Source of the DNA: Akkermansiaceae bacterium UBA956
GTDB lineage: Bacteria; Verrucomicrobiota; Verrucomicrobiia; Verrucomicrobiales; Akkermansiaceae
Assembly: GCA_002293145.1 (NCBI GenBank)
Contig: DBCO01000019.1
Location: forward strand, 1,465-65,464
DNA length: 64,000 nucleotides
Reading direction: 5' to 3'
Shown: positions 21,688 to 30,033 of the stretch, in pieces
Layout: every line of letters begins with the position of its first letter
Position numbering within the stretch: the stretch's first letter is position 1
Translations under genes and position numbers: made by a program
The notes under the pieces: generated by a model
Seen by the model: the letters and a program-made list of their open reading frames with translations, nothing else
What the model was told of the DNA's origin: nothing
Databases searched by the model: none

Positions 21688-22680
21688 TCAGCGCGCCCCG
21701 AGGCGTAGGGTGATTTCTTTTTCCTTACCTTCGCGCATGAGCAAGATTGTGATCTTTTCATCGGCAGCTTTGTCTTTCAAACACTTCTGCATTACCTCCT
21801 TATCTTTCAACTTTTTACCATCGATCGCGACGATGAAGTCTCCTACCTTTAATCCAGCCGTCTCGGCGACAGACTCGCGGCCAATCTTGGTTACGCGGAT
21901 TTCCCCGTCTCCCGAATCCTCTGTTCCTACGCCCAGAAATCCTGTGCCTTTTTTGGGCTTCTCGGCAAAAGGACCCTCACCGATGAATTTACCAGCCACC
22001 AAGTCATCCCAATGACGCACGAATTCGCGAATCGGAACATGCATGTTTTGTTGCAAATTCGTGCCAACGCGCGAGTGAATGCCAATCAAACGTCCAGCCA
22101 TATCAAAAAGTGGACCACCAGAGTCACCACCGATCAAAGTGCAGTCGCTCTGTGAGGTAGAATCGGCGACTTTTACCAATCGCCCCAAGCGCACACCCGC
22201 ACCGCGATCCTTGTCATAGCCACCCGAGTGACCAAGCGAAAATACCCAGTCGCCCAGTCGCGTACGATCGCTTTTATCCACTTCAACGAATGGAAATGGA
22301 CCTTTGCCGAGGATTTTCACCATCGCTGAATCGGTCTCAGAATTGAGGCCAAGCGATTCGCATTTGACCTTGCGACCATCCGCCAGAATAGCCGTGATAT
22401 CCTTGGCGACACCGCCCGCTACGTGAGCTGCTGTGAGGATCAGACCATCAGCAGAAATGATCACGCCTGAGCCTGAACCTTGACCCAATTCCAAGCAAAC
22501 TGTCGCATTGCGCGCAGCCGGCAAGACCGACTTGAGCGCAGCCTCGATGGCAAGCATGTCTTCTACACCGGCAGGCACTTTTTTGTCATTGACCGGTAAA
22601 CGTTTCGGATCGCTGGGCTGATCTTGAGCGAATGCCAAAGACAGAAGTCCGAGGAAAAATACCAATAAGAGTGTTTTCAT
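21688..22680 (-). CDS. HtrA/DegP-like S1C serine protease with C-terminal PDZ domain
   Basis: This 330-residue protein has a signal peptide (1-19). The intact catalytic triad is His86 in LTAAHV, Asp117 in TDSAMVK and Ser187 in GGDSGGPL. One PDZ domain lies at about 235-325 (GFLGVGTED, AGLKVGDFIVAIDG). It is expected to act in the periplasm on misfolded proteins. The organisation is the normal protease-then-PDZ order, in contrast to the downstream paralogue. The pair is probably one transcription unit reading 22680 to 19699. Confidence 0.93.
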   Translation of the reverse strand: MKTLLLVFFLGLLSLAFAQDQPSDPKRLPVNDKKVPAGVEDMLAIEAALKSVLPAARNATVCLELGQGSGSGVIISADGLILTAAHVAGGVAKDITAILADGRKVKCESLGLNSETDSAMVKILGKGPFPFVEVDKSDRTRLGDWVFSLGHSGGYDKDRGAGVRLGRLVKVADSTSQSDCTLIGGDSGGPLFDMAGRLIGIHSRVGTNLQQNMHVPIREFVRHWDDLVAGKFIGEGPFAEKPKKGTGFLGVGTEDSGDGEIRVTKIGRESVAETAGLKVGDFIVAIDGKKLKDKEVMQKCLKDKAADEKITILLMREGKEKEITLRLGAR

Positions 22681-22841
22681 TTATGCTTGTTAGCGAAGCT
22701 AGCACGGGGATTCGCTAGTGACAAGAGTGGAATTTCTTGAAACACATATCGCTTCGAAACCGGTTCTCAGCACGAAAAAAATTTCCTTCTTACTCAATCT
22801 ACCGCTTGCCAAACCCACACAGTTCGGCTAATAACTATGTC

Positions 22842-23639
22842 ATGCCAAGTGTAAAACCATGGATTCGAGGACTCGTTTTGTTCAACATCTGCACGCTTTC
22901 TTTTGCGCAAACACCTGCGTTGGATGACCCAGTTGCCCAGAAAGCACCAGAGCTCAACGCCATCCAGCGCGAGTTTACCAACTTGCCCGAGCAAAAGCGC
23001 ATCGACTACTTGAAGCACATGGATGAAGTGCGCCGATTGTTCAATCAAAAGCGAATTTTTGAGGCAATGGATGAAATTTCCAAAGCACGTGAAATCTTCG
23101 ACAGAAACTCAGAAATCCACAACATGGTTGGAAGCTGCTATGTCGAATTTCGCGACTTTAAAAAAGCCCGTGTTGAATTTGACAAAGCCTTAGCCCTTGA
23201 TCCCGATCTCACTGCAGTCATTTTCAACATCGCCGAGTTAGAATTTGTCACGCGTCAGTGGAAATCAGCTGAGGAAAAGCTGGAGCTTACATTAAAAAAA
23301 TTGCCCGAAGGCGATCTCGCTACACGTAGACTCGTCGAGTTTAAGATCTTGCTCTGCCAAATTGTACAGGGCAAAAATTCCGAAGCAAATACCCTAGCGG
23401 AAAAATACAATCCACTCGATGATGACTCACCCTTCTACTACTATGCGCAAGCATCCCTCTGCTTCCGTGATAACGATGTCACAAAAGCCGAGGAGTGGAT
23501 GCAGATTGCCAATCGAGTTTTTGGCAATGCCGCTGTCACCGCTCCATGGCAAGACACCCTCATCGAGTTTGGCTACATTGAGAGCTTCTACGGTAGCAAG
23601 GTGGATCAGCAACTGAATGACGCAGCGCCGCAGGACTAA
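22842..23639 (+). CDS. Exported TPR protein
   Basis: From the ATG giving MPSVKPWIRG the protein has 265 residues and a signal peptide ending SFAQ. Tetratricopeptide-like repeats cover about residues 75-165 (KRIFEAMDEISKAREIF, NMVGSCYVEFRDFKKARVEF, LDPDLTAVIFNIAELEF). The longer frame from 22737 adds 35 residues that would bury the signal peptide. It is divergent from the HtrA gene and convergent with folB. TPR proteins mediate protein contacts; no specific partner is evident. Confidence 0.8.
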   Translation: MPSVKPWIRGLVLFNICTLSFAQTPALDDPVAQKAPELNAIQREFTNLPEQKRIDYLKHMDEVRRLFNQKRIFEAMDEISKAREIFDRNSEIHNMVGSCYVEFRDFKKARVEFDKALALDPDLTAVIFNIAELEFVTRQWKSAEEKLELTLKKLPEGDLATRRLVEFKILLCQIVQGKNSEANTLAEKYNPLDDDSPFYYYAQASLCFRDNDVTKAEEWMQIANRVFGNAAVTAPWQDTLIEFGYIESFYGSKVDQQLNDAAPQD

Positions 23640-23664
23640 TGAATTGACCCAATGATTCTGAATC

Positions 23665-23698
23665 AGGCGTCTCGGTCACTCGGGGCGCCTATTTTTTT
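23665..23698 (+). terminator. Possible rho-independent terminator of the TPR gene
   Basis: An outer stem AGGCG (23665-23669) and CGCCT (23686-23690) encloses a partly paired GC-rich interior and is followed by A then seven T. The hairpin overlaps the last codons of convergent folB. Confidence 0.5.
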
Positions 23699-24035
23699 CT
23701 ACCATCACTGCCACCGAGCGTGTCTGTGGCAGTATCACCTTAAGCACCTTTACGCTGGCGTGCATAAGCGAATAATTATCTAACAGAAAATCTACCATCT
23801 CCACCGCCAGCGTTTCGATCAAACGCCTTGGTTTCCTCTGCGCAAGATCTTCCAAGGAGGCTACAACCTCAGCGTAATCGATGGTTTTGGCGATATCATC
23901 ATGCAATTCCGTCCAATCTTGCTGAGCAGTCAACACCACATCGAAGGACAACTCTTGAGCTACCGCAATTTCCTCATCCGGAACACCCACATGACAAGAG
24001 ATTCTAAGACCATTGATAAAAATTTTCCCACTCAT
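23676..24035 (-). CDS. folB: Dihydroneopterin aldolase
   Basis: This 119-residue protein has the FolB length and pattern. It starts with KIFINGLRISCHVGVPDEE, has the conserved Tyr in IDYAEV, ETLAVEMVDFLL in the middle and VKVLKVILPQTRSVAVMVEK at the end. It converts dihydroneopterin to hydroxymethyl-dihydropterin and glycolaldehyde in folate synthesis. Its start overlaps the HAD gene stop by 4 bp. It is the last gene of a ferredoxin-dciA-HAD-folB run. The substitution of the Gly/Glu-rich N-terminus is within family variation. Confidence 0.9.
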   Translation of the reverse strand: MSGKIFINGLRISCHVGVPDEEIAVAQELSFDVVLTAQQDWTELHDDIAKTIDYAEVVASLEDLAQRKPRRLIETLAVEMVDFLLDNYSLMHASVKVLKVILPQTRSVAVMVEKNRRPE

Positions 24036-24667
24036 GAATTGCGACGATGTTGATCTAACATTTCACGGAATTCGCGAAGATCTGCCATTAGCCAATCAGG
24101 CTGCTGTGCCTGCAGCACCTCGCGGTGTGTATATCCCGTAAGTAAAGCTACACTTGCTACGCCGCCATGCTTGGCGGTGACAATATCGTGGATCATGTCC
24201 CCGAGAAACGCCGTTTGTGAAACCTCGAGCTCATGGTTTATGACCAAACTCCCGATGACTTCGCGTTTATCCACCACACCCGAATATGTTGCCTCAAAGT
24301 ATTGCCGCATCTCGAGATCATCAAGTTGGCCTTCGAAGGTATTGCGATCCATGCTGGTCAGCACAAAACAGCGCACACCGTGCTCACGGCACCATTCTAA
24401 CTTTTCGCGAGCATGAGGCAAAACAGTTACCGCAACAGGCGATTCCGCAAAAGCCTTGCGAAAGTGATTCTCCAAATCTGCAAGAGCAATGCCAGGAAGA
24501 TGCTCTTCATAAAATTCCGAATACGGGAGACGGAACAATCGACGAAACTCATCGCGATCCATCGCTTCACGACCATGAATGCCAAAAACGGCATTGGTTG
24601 CCTCCAACGTCGGGCCCAAGTCGTCAACCAAAGTGCCGGACCAATCAAAAATTAAGTTACGATACAT
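24032..24667 (-). CDS. HAD-family hydrolase with altered nucleophile motif
   Basis: This 211-residue HAD protein of the Gph-like (C1 cap) type has motif I FDWSGTLVDD, motif II CFVLTSMD, the motif III Lys region and motif IV FLGDMIHDI. The usual DxDGT is here DWSGT, so the acid/base Asp two residues after the nucleophile is Ser. That normally lowers or redirects phosphatase activity. It is translationally coupled to folB by a 4-bp overlap, so a pterin-phosphate substrate is a reasonable but untested idea. It starts 5 bp after dciA. Confidence 0.88.
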   Translation of the reverse strand: MYRNLIFDWSGTLVDDLGPTLEATNAVFGIHGREAMDRDEFRRLFRLPYSEFYEEHLPGIALADLENHFRKAFAESPVAVTVLPHAREKLEWCREHGVRCFVLTSMDRNTFEGQLDDLEMRQYFEATYSGVVDKREVIGSLVINHELEVSQTAFLGDMIHDIVTAKHGGVASVALLTGYTHREVLQAQQPDWLMADLREFREMLDQHRRNS

Positions 24668-24672
24668 AAAAA

Positions 24673-25059
24673 TTATCCTACGGAAAAACGAATGGACTGG
24701 ATTTTATCGTTGCCGGCAGCTTGCTGAATTTTCTTCAACAAACTCCCACGCATTTGCTCCAGATGGAAACGCATGGCCGGTTGTGTCACGCGGATGGTGA
24801 GCACGCCGCGCTTTAAAGATTGTGGTTGGCTGGCCTTCGCGATGTAGGGACCAGCTAAATCCGCCCAGAGCGATCGCAGCTTTTCCTCCTCCATCCCCTC
24901 CGCAAGGCCAGCACTGCGGATGATCTCAGCGATGAATTCGGATGGCAGGTGGATGCCTGCGTTTAGATCAAGGGCATCGTCAAACCCTCGCCACTCGCGT
25001 TTGACCTGTCGGCGCAAAAATTCCTGCGCACTCCATTTTTTCGACGGCTTACTCGCCAT
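24673..25059 (-). CDS. DciA-like (DUF721) protein
   Basis: From the ATG giving MASKPSKKWSAQ the protein has 128 residues. The C-terminal half carries the DUF721/DciA pattern LWADLAGPYIAKASQPQSLKRGVLTIRV followed by FHLEQMRGSLLKKIQ. DciA proteins interact with the replicative helicase DnaB and act in its loading in many bacteria. The start overlaps the ferredoxin gene by 11 bp. A longer in-frame reading to 25233 would lie wholly inside the ferredoxin gene and is not supported. Confidence 0.85.
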   Translation of the reverse strand: MASKPSKKWSAQEFLRRQVKREWRGFDDALDLNAGIHLPSEFIAEIIRSAGLAEGMEEEKLRSLWADLAGPYIAKASQPQSLKRGVLTIRVTQPAMRFHLEQMRGSLLKKIQQAAGNDKIQSIRFSVG

Positions 25060-25282
25060 CGTCGCCGATCGCCTCAACCGGGCATCCCTCCATCGCTTCA
25101 CGGCATTGCTCTTCCTCCTCCGGTGTCGTAGGCTGGTTGTAAACAAACGAGTAGCCTTCGTCGTCGGAGCGGGTGAAATTTTGCGGAGCCGTTTCACGGC
25201 ACAAATCACAGTCGATACAGGAACTATCGACATAAAACTTGCCTACAACGTTTTCTTGGTTACGATCTTCTTTGTCAGACAT
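25049..25282 (-). CDS. Small [4Fe-4S] ferredoxin
   Basis: From the ATG giving MSDKEDRN the protein has 77 residues and is acidic. It has CIDCDLC followed at distance by GCPVEAI, the four ligands of one [4Fe-4S] cluster. The second cluster of bacterial 2[4Fe-4S] ferredoxins is absent, as in single-cluster ferredoxins. It heads the ferredoxin-dciA-HAD-folB run and diverges from the 25402 gene with 119 bp between starts. The electron partner is unknown. Confidence 0.9.
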   Translation of the reverse strand: MSDKEDRNQENVVGKFYVDSSCIDCDLCRETAPQNFTRSDDEGYSFVYNQPTTPEEEEQCREAMEGCPVEAIGDDGE

Positions 25283-25401
25283 ACTGATAGCGGTTTGCAC
25301 CACTTCCATCGCCTCATTTGCTCCTTCTTGCAATCAGTTTTTTCGTTTTTCTCTTTATTTTGCTTTTTTTCTTGGGTAATTTCTTTCTGTTCATTCACAC
25401 T

Positions 25402-26622
25402 ATGTCACAATCAAATTCCGACAACAGAATGCCTAAACCGGTTCGAAATCCGTTGCCCATGAACCAAACAAACAAAGGCACCTATGACAACGAGATCGAT
25501 CTGTGGAATTTAGAGGACGATCACTCATCGACTGCACCCACCGTGACTCCCGTCGAAGAAAACAGCACACCCGAAAAAACTGAGGATGTTGCCAACACGA
25601 AAACACAGGACAAATTTGTTGCAAACGATGAGGAGTCCAAGCCATTTGCCGAGACCGATGAAGCTACGGATTCTCGAGTATCTGAAGATCATCAGCCAGC
25701 TGTTGAACGCAGCATCTCGGTACAATCGATCGACGTCGCACTTCCCAATCCGAGCCAATCGAAATACGCCCTTCCAAGCCGCTTAGCTGTGGCCCCTGCT
25801 GAAGACGAAATCTGGGGAGATTTTACTGATGAAATCGCATCAAAGGCTGAATCAGTAGAAAAATCCACTGAAGAAGAAATCGTATCGGTTGTGACCAAAA
25901 TCGAAACCGAGACATTCAAGCCAGTCGTTGCGACAATCATCACACCTGAGCCAGCTCGTGAAAAAACGGTGGAACTCAAGGAAGCAGAATCATTCATAGC
26001 AAGTGAACCGGAAGACAAACCCGGTCCTGCGACAGCAGTTACTGCAACGCCCTCGATTCAGATCAGCAAGTTTTCTCGAATCGAAATCATCGCCTCGGTG
26101 GCATTTCTACTGATTTTGATCAGCGGTTCGTTCTTTGTACTGCGCTCCTATCGCGCCAATCTGACCATCGAAAAAAACCTTTATATCAAACCGTATTACC
26201 CCGTGAAAGGACAGCTTGCCGAGGTAGATCGTGTTGTCACGTATTGGCGAGCCCCAATCAAGGATGGGCCGAACCGCGATCCAATCAAGCTTGATGTCAA
26301 GTTACTGCCTGTCATCGAGATCACCCTCGGGAACGAAGCCACGCAGGGAGCTTTACGGGTAATGTTTCACAATGATAAAGGCGACATCGTCGGTGATACG
26401 GTGACGCAAAATTTCTCGCAAGGTAAGTTCACCCTCTCCGCATCGGAAGCGCTTGCACTTTCCTCCACCGCTGGCTTTGTCGACTTTGGCGAGCAAGAAG
26501 CCTACCGTACTGGACAAGGCAAACCGTGGACAATCAAGGTCTATGAGGGCCCATCTGTTAATGCAAGTAGCGATCAATTTCGCCTCTTGTTCACCACCCC
26601 AATCGGCACCGAGCGGCGTTAA
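25402..26622 (+). CDS. Membrane-anchored protein of unknown function
   Basis: From the ATG giving MSQSNSDNRMPK the protein has 406 residues. The first 220 or so are acidic, low in hydrophobics and probably disordered. A single transmembrane helix lies at about 230-250 (IIASVAFLLILISGSFFVL). A globular C-terminal part of about 150 residues follows, presumably in the periplasm. An upstream in-frame ATG at 25318 would add a very hydrophobic T-rich-encoded stretch, more likely leader DNA. I recognise no family. HemQ starts 18 bp downstream, so they are probably co-transcribed. Confidence 0.7.
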   Translation: MSQSNSDNRMPKPVRNPLPMNQTNKGTYDNEIDLWNLEDDHSSTAPTVTPVEENSTPEKTEDVANTKTQDKFVANDEESKPFAETDEATDSRVSEDHQPAVERSISVQSIDVALPNPSQSKYALPSRLAVAPAEDEIWGDFTDEIASKAESVEKSTEEEIVSVVTKIETETFKPVVATIITPEPAREKTVELKEAESFIASEPEDKPGPATAVTATPSIQISKFSRIEIIASVAFLLILISGSFFVLRSYRANLTIEKNLYIKPYYPVKGQLAEVDRVVTYWRAPIKDGPNRDPIKLDVKLLPVIEITLGNEATQGALRVMFHNDKGDIVGDTVTQNFSQGKFTLSASEALALSSTAGFVDFGEQEAYRTGQGKPWTIKVYEGPSVNASSDQFRLLFTTPIGTERR

Positions 26623-26640
26623 CTATTTTTCTATTTCACT

Positions 26641-27465
26641 ATGAGCACACAAACCACACCACTGATCCCGCGCGAGGGTTGGCATGTCATGCATTTGTTT
26701 TATCAAATCGACCATTCCCAATGGAACTGCCACAGCCAAGAGGAAAAGCGCACAGCCAAAACCAACTTGACCGAACTAGTACAAGAAATTCGCTCCACTA
26801 AGGACACGCATCTTCTCACCTTCTCGATCGCCACCCCCAAGGCCGACATCGGCTTCATGCTGCTCACTCCCGATCTGCAAATCGCCAATGCTTTTGAAAA
26901 ACGACTCAGCCTCTCGCTAGGTCCAGACATTCTGAACCCCTGCTACTCCTATCTTTCACAAACAGAGAGTTCGGAGTATACAACTACCTCCGAGGAATAC
27001 ATTAAGCAAACGCTCATTGGCGAAAAGGGACTCACCGAAGGTAGCCCAGAATTCCTGACCGCACTTGAGGAATTTGAGGAGCGCATGACTCACTATCTCA
27101 AGCACCGGCTCTATCCTGTATTGCCTGATTGGCCCATTGTGTGCTTCTATCCCATGTCAAAGCGCCGCAATGGCAATGACAATTGGTATTCACTGAATTT
27201 TGACGCTCGCCGCGAGCTGATGTCTGGCCACGCTCGCGTAGGCCGCACCTATGCAGGTCGCATTCTGCAATTGATCACTGGCTCCACTGGCCTCGATGAA
27301 CACGAATGGGGCGTCACCCTGCTGGCCAAAGATACGATCGATATCAAAGCAATCGTTTATGAAATGCGCTTTGATGAAGTATCGGCCCGCTTCGGAGAAT
27401 TCGGCGATTTCTACATCGGCATGCAACTCCCGCTCGACGAGTTATTTCGCCGTGTGTGTCTATGA
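26641..27465 (+). CDS. hemQ: Coproheme decarboxylase (HemQ/ChdC)
   Basis: This 274-residue chlorite-dismutase-fold protein has the HemQ landmarks. Tyr170 in FYPMSKRR is the radical-forming catalytic residue. His197 in MSGHARVGRTYAG is the proximal haem ligand. LITGSTGLDEHEWGVTL follows. It decarboxylates coproheme to protohaem in the coproporphyrin-dependent haem pathway. No other hem genes are nearby. It follows the unknown membrane protein by 18 bp, and a weak terminator follows it. Confidence 0.93.
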   Translation: MSTQTTPLIPREGWHVMHLFYQIDHSQWNCHSQEEKRTAKTNLTELVQEIRSTKDTHLLTFSIATPKADIGFMLLTPDLQIANAFEKRLSLSLGPDILNPCYSYLSQTESSEYTTTSEEYIKQTLIGEKGLTEGSPEFLTALEEFEERMTHYLKHRLYPVLPDWPIVCFYPMSKRRNGNDNWYSLNFDARRELMSGHARVGRTYAGRILQLITGSTGLDEHEWGVTLLAKDTIDIKAIVYEMRFDEVSARFGEFGDFYIGMQLPLDELFRRVCL

Positions 27466-27478
27466 TTCCACGCTTCCA

Positions 27479-27504
27479 CATCGCATCACTGCGTGAACTT
27501 TTTT
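27479..27504 (+). terminator. Weak possible terminator after hemQ
   Basis: A short stem with one bulge, CA-CGCA paired with TGCG-TG around loop TCAC, is followed by AAC and six T. It lies 14 bp after the hemQ stop. The stem is short, so confidence is low. Confidence 0.33.
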
Positions 27505-27586
27505 CGTAAAAATCGCATTTGATTGCACAATGAAGTTGCGCCGCGTCGTTACTACCCCATATTGCATTGATTAACATCCATCTGTC

Positions 27587-28570
27587 ATGACTATTGAAGA
27601 ATCCCAAGCCCGTATTGCCGAAACCAGCCACTGGATCCAAGCCGTAAAAACCGAGATGGCGCAGGTGCTGGTCGGCCAAAATCAATTGGTTGACCGCCTG
27701 CTGATCGGGCTCCTCTGCAATGGTCACATCTTGCTCGAAGGCGTGCCTGGCCTCGCAAAAACGCTGGCTGTGAAGGCGCTTTCTGGCTGCCTTCACACCA
27801 CTTTCTCTCGTTTCCAATTCACTCCAGATTTGTTGCCCGCCGACCTCGTTGGCACCATGGTCTACAATCCTCAATCAACTTCTTTTGCGCCTAAACTAGG
27901 CCCCATTTTTAACAACTTGATTCTGGCTGACGAAATCAACCGCGCTCCCGCTAAAGTGCAATCTGCATTGCTAGAAGCGATGCAAGAGCGTCAAGTCACA
28001 TTAGGCGATAAAACTTACAAACTCCCAGAACCATTCCTAGTTTTGGCTACGCAGAACCCGATCGATCAAGAGGGCACCTATCAACTTCCTGAGGCGCAGC
28101 TTGACCGTTTCTTGCTCAAAGTTACCGTCAACTACCCAACTCCAGAGGAAGAATTGATCATCCTCGATCGCATGGCTACTTCGGCCCCAGCTTACATCAC
28201 ACACACGGTAGCTACCCCCGAGCAAATCGCCTACTCACGCGAGCTCGTAAACAGCGTATACATCGACCCAGCGATTCGCCAATACATCGTTCAAATTATC
28301 AATGCCACTCGCGATCCGATCAAATATGATGCACCCCTGAAAAATCTCATTCGCGCAGGAGCATCACCTCGCGGCACAATCAATCTCGCACTCAGCGCCC
28401 GTGCCCGCGCCTTTATGAATGGCCGCGCCTATGTGATACCCCAAGACGTCAAAGACATGGTCCACGATGTGCTGCGTCACCGGATTTTGGTGACCTACGA
28501 AGCAGAGGCAGAAAACGTTAATACCGACGTGATCATCACACGCCTACTTTCCAAAATCCCCGTCCCGTAA
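27587..28570 (+). CDS. MoxR-family AAA+ ATPase
   Basis: This 327-residue MoxR ATPase has Walker A GVPGLAKT (about 57-64), Walker B LILADEINRAP, sensor LATQNP and a C-terminal lid with ARAFMNGRAYV. MoxR proteins act as chaperones for maturation or metal insertion in partners carrying VWA domains. It is the first gene of a six-gene run with DUF58, DUF4381 and BatA-, BatB/C- and BatD/E-type proteins, spaced by at most 33 bp. There is no Shine-Dalgarno sequence. Confidence 0.95.
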   Translation: MTIEESQARIAETSHWIQAVKTEMAQVLVGQNQLVDRLLIGLLCNGHILLEGVPGLAKTLAVKALSGCLHTTFSRFQFTPDLLPADLVGTMVYNPQSTSFAPKLGPIFNNLILADEINRAPAKVQSALLEAMQERQVTLGDKTYKLPEPFLVLATQNPIDQEGTYQLPEAQLDRFLLKVTVNYPTPEEELIILDRMATSAPAYITHTVATPEQIAYSRELVNSVYIDPAIRQYIVQIINATRDPIKYDAPLKNLIRAGASPRGTINLALSARARAFMNGRAYVIPQDVKDMVHDVLRHRILVTYEAEAENVNTDVIITRLLSKIPVP

Positions 28571-28582
28571 TTTTCTCCGCAC

Positions 28583-29476
28583 ATGACAGCTGACGAACAA
28601 GTGGAAGAAATGATGGCCAGGGTTCGAAAGCTCGAACTCAAGGCCCGCAGGCTCGTGCGCGAATCCTTCTCGGGAGAATACCAATCCTCCTTCAAGGGCC
28701 AAGGGCTCGATTTCGATGACTTCCGCGAATACCAGCACGGCGATGAGATTCGTTTCATCGACTGGAATGTCACCGCGCGCATGGGATCGCCATTCATTCG
28801 CAAATTCCGTGAAGAACGCGAGATCAACGTCATGATCGCAGTGGACGTCAGTGGCTCGTCGGACTACGGTTCAGTGCAGTTTTCCAAGCGCGAAATCGCT
28901 GCCGAGATCGCCGCCACGCTGGGTTTCTCAGCGCTCCAAAATGGTGACAAATGCGGACTACTGCTCTTTGCCGCAGAAACACTGATGTTCATTCCACCCG
29001 CGAAAGGAACCAAGCATCTGTTGCGTTTGGTTCGCGAAATTCTTGTCGCACAGCCTGCCAAACCAGGCACATCCATCGCAGCCGCTGCCTCGACCTTATT
29101 GCAAGCGCTGCCAAGAAAGTCTCTCGTGTTTTTGATCTCAGATTTCCTCGCCGACCCGCTCGATAAACCACTCGGAAAGCTTGCCGCGAAGCACGATAGC
29201 ATTGCCATCCGCGTTACCGATCCGTTAGAAAAAAAACTACCGCAAGCTGGTCGTGTGACTCTGGAAGATGCCGAAACAGGCTGGCAAACCTCGATCAACA
29301 CCTCGAACTCCAACCTTCGCATGGCATATGAAAAATTGATGAAACGCCAACACGAAGGTGTGCTCTCTTTATTCAAAAAACACGGTCTTGATTTTGCTGA
29401 CCTGGAAACCAATCAAGACCCTACTCCCGCACTGCATGCCCTCCTCAAAAGGCGCATCAGCAAACGCGGACGCTGA
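28583..29476 (+). CDS. DUF58 protein
   Basis: This 297-residue protein has the DUF58 signature DFDDFREYQHGDEIRFIDWN at about residues 48-67 and a degenerate VWA-like domain starting AVDVSGSSDYGS. It lacks membrane segments. In Bat/MoxR operons DUF58 proteins are the cytoplasmic VWA-type partner of MoxR. It follows moxR by 12 bp. Confidence 0.93.
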   Translation: MTADEQVEEMMARVRKLELKARRLVRESFSGEYQSSFKGQGLDFDDFREYQHGDEIRFIDWNVTARMGSPFIRKFREEREINVMIAVDVSGSSDYGSVQFSKREIAAEIAATLGFSALQNGDKCGLLLFAAETLMFIPPAKGTKHLLRLVREILVAQPAKPGTSIAAAASTLLQALPRKSLVFLISDFLADPLDKPLGKLAAKHDSIAIRVTDPLEKKLPQAGRVTLEDAETGWQTSINTSNSNLRMAYEKLMKRQHEGVLSLFKKHGLDFADLETNQDPTPALHALLKRRISKRGR

Positions 29477-29508
29477 GTAAGTCATCCATTTCCGCTACTG
29501 AAACATTC

Positions 29509-30033
29509 ATGGAAGAAACACCACCAACGCTGAATTTGCCCGACATTCCTGATGTCAATCATCTACTGCCGTCACCCAGCATTCCATGGTGGATCTGGGT
29601 CATCGCCATCCTCCTGATCATCTGTAGCATCTGGCTATTCCGCTCGAGCCGAAGACGAAAAACTTCCCCAGAAGCCATTGCGGAAAAAGCTTACCGGCAA
29701 GCTCTCGCCAACTTCGAGCAATCCCGCTCTCTGCCATCACTCTTACAACAAGCAACTGCCGCCTCGCTGACGTTACGCAGCTACTTTGCTACTGCGTTAC
29801 AAGATTCATCTTTATTCGAGACCCATGAAGAATTCATGGCACGGCACAATGCTCTCGCAAGTTTGCCAGAACAAATGCGCAGCGAAATCGCCCAATTCTT
29901 TGCGACACTTGCTCGTTACAAGTATGCACCTACCGAATCTTCTAGCACGCACCCCTCTTTGATCGAGGATGCAGCTACCGCCCTTCATCATTGGCATCAA
30001 TCAGCGCGCGCTGCTACACCTCAAACGCCATGA
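29509..30033 (+). CDS. DUF4381-type membrane protein
   Basis: This 174-residue protein starts with a Pro-rich periplasmic-type segment, a transmembrane helix at about 25-45 (IPWWIWVIAILLIICSIWLF) and a helical cytoplasmic domain. The layout and position match DUF4381 proteins of MoxR/Bat operons. Its stop overlaps the batA start as ATGA, indicating translational coupling. Its function is not established. Confidence 0.8.
   Translation: MEETPPTLNLPDIPDVNHLLPSPSIPWWIWVIAILLIICSIWLFRSSRRRKTSPEAIAEKAYRQALANFEQSRSLPSLLQQATAASLTLRSYFATALQDSSLFETHEEFMARHNALASLPEQMRSEIAQFFATLARYKYAPTESSSTHPSLIEDAATALHHWHQSARAATPQTP

Noticed and set aside
25060..25233. Extended N-terminus for the DciA-like protein
   Set aside because: The extra part lies completely inside the ferredoxin gene, is Arg-rich out-of-frame translation and is not typical of the family.
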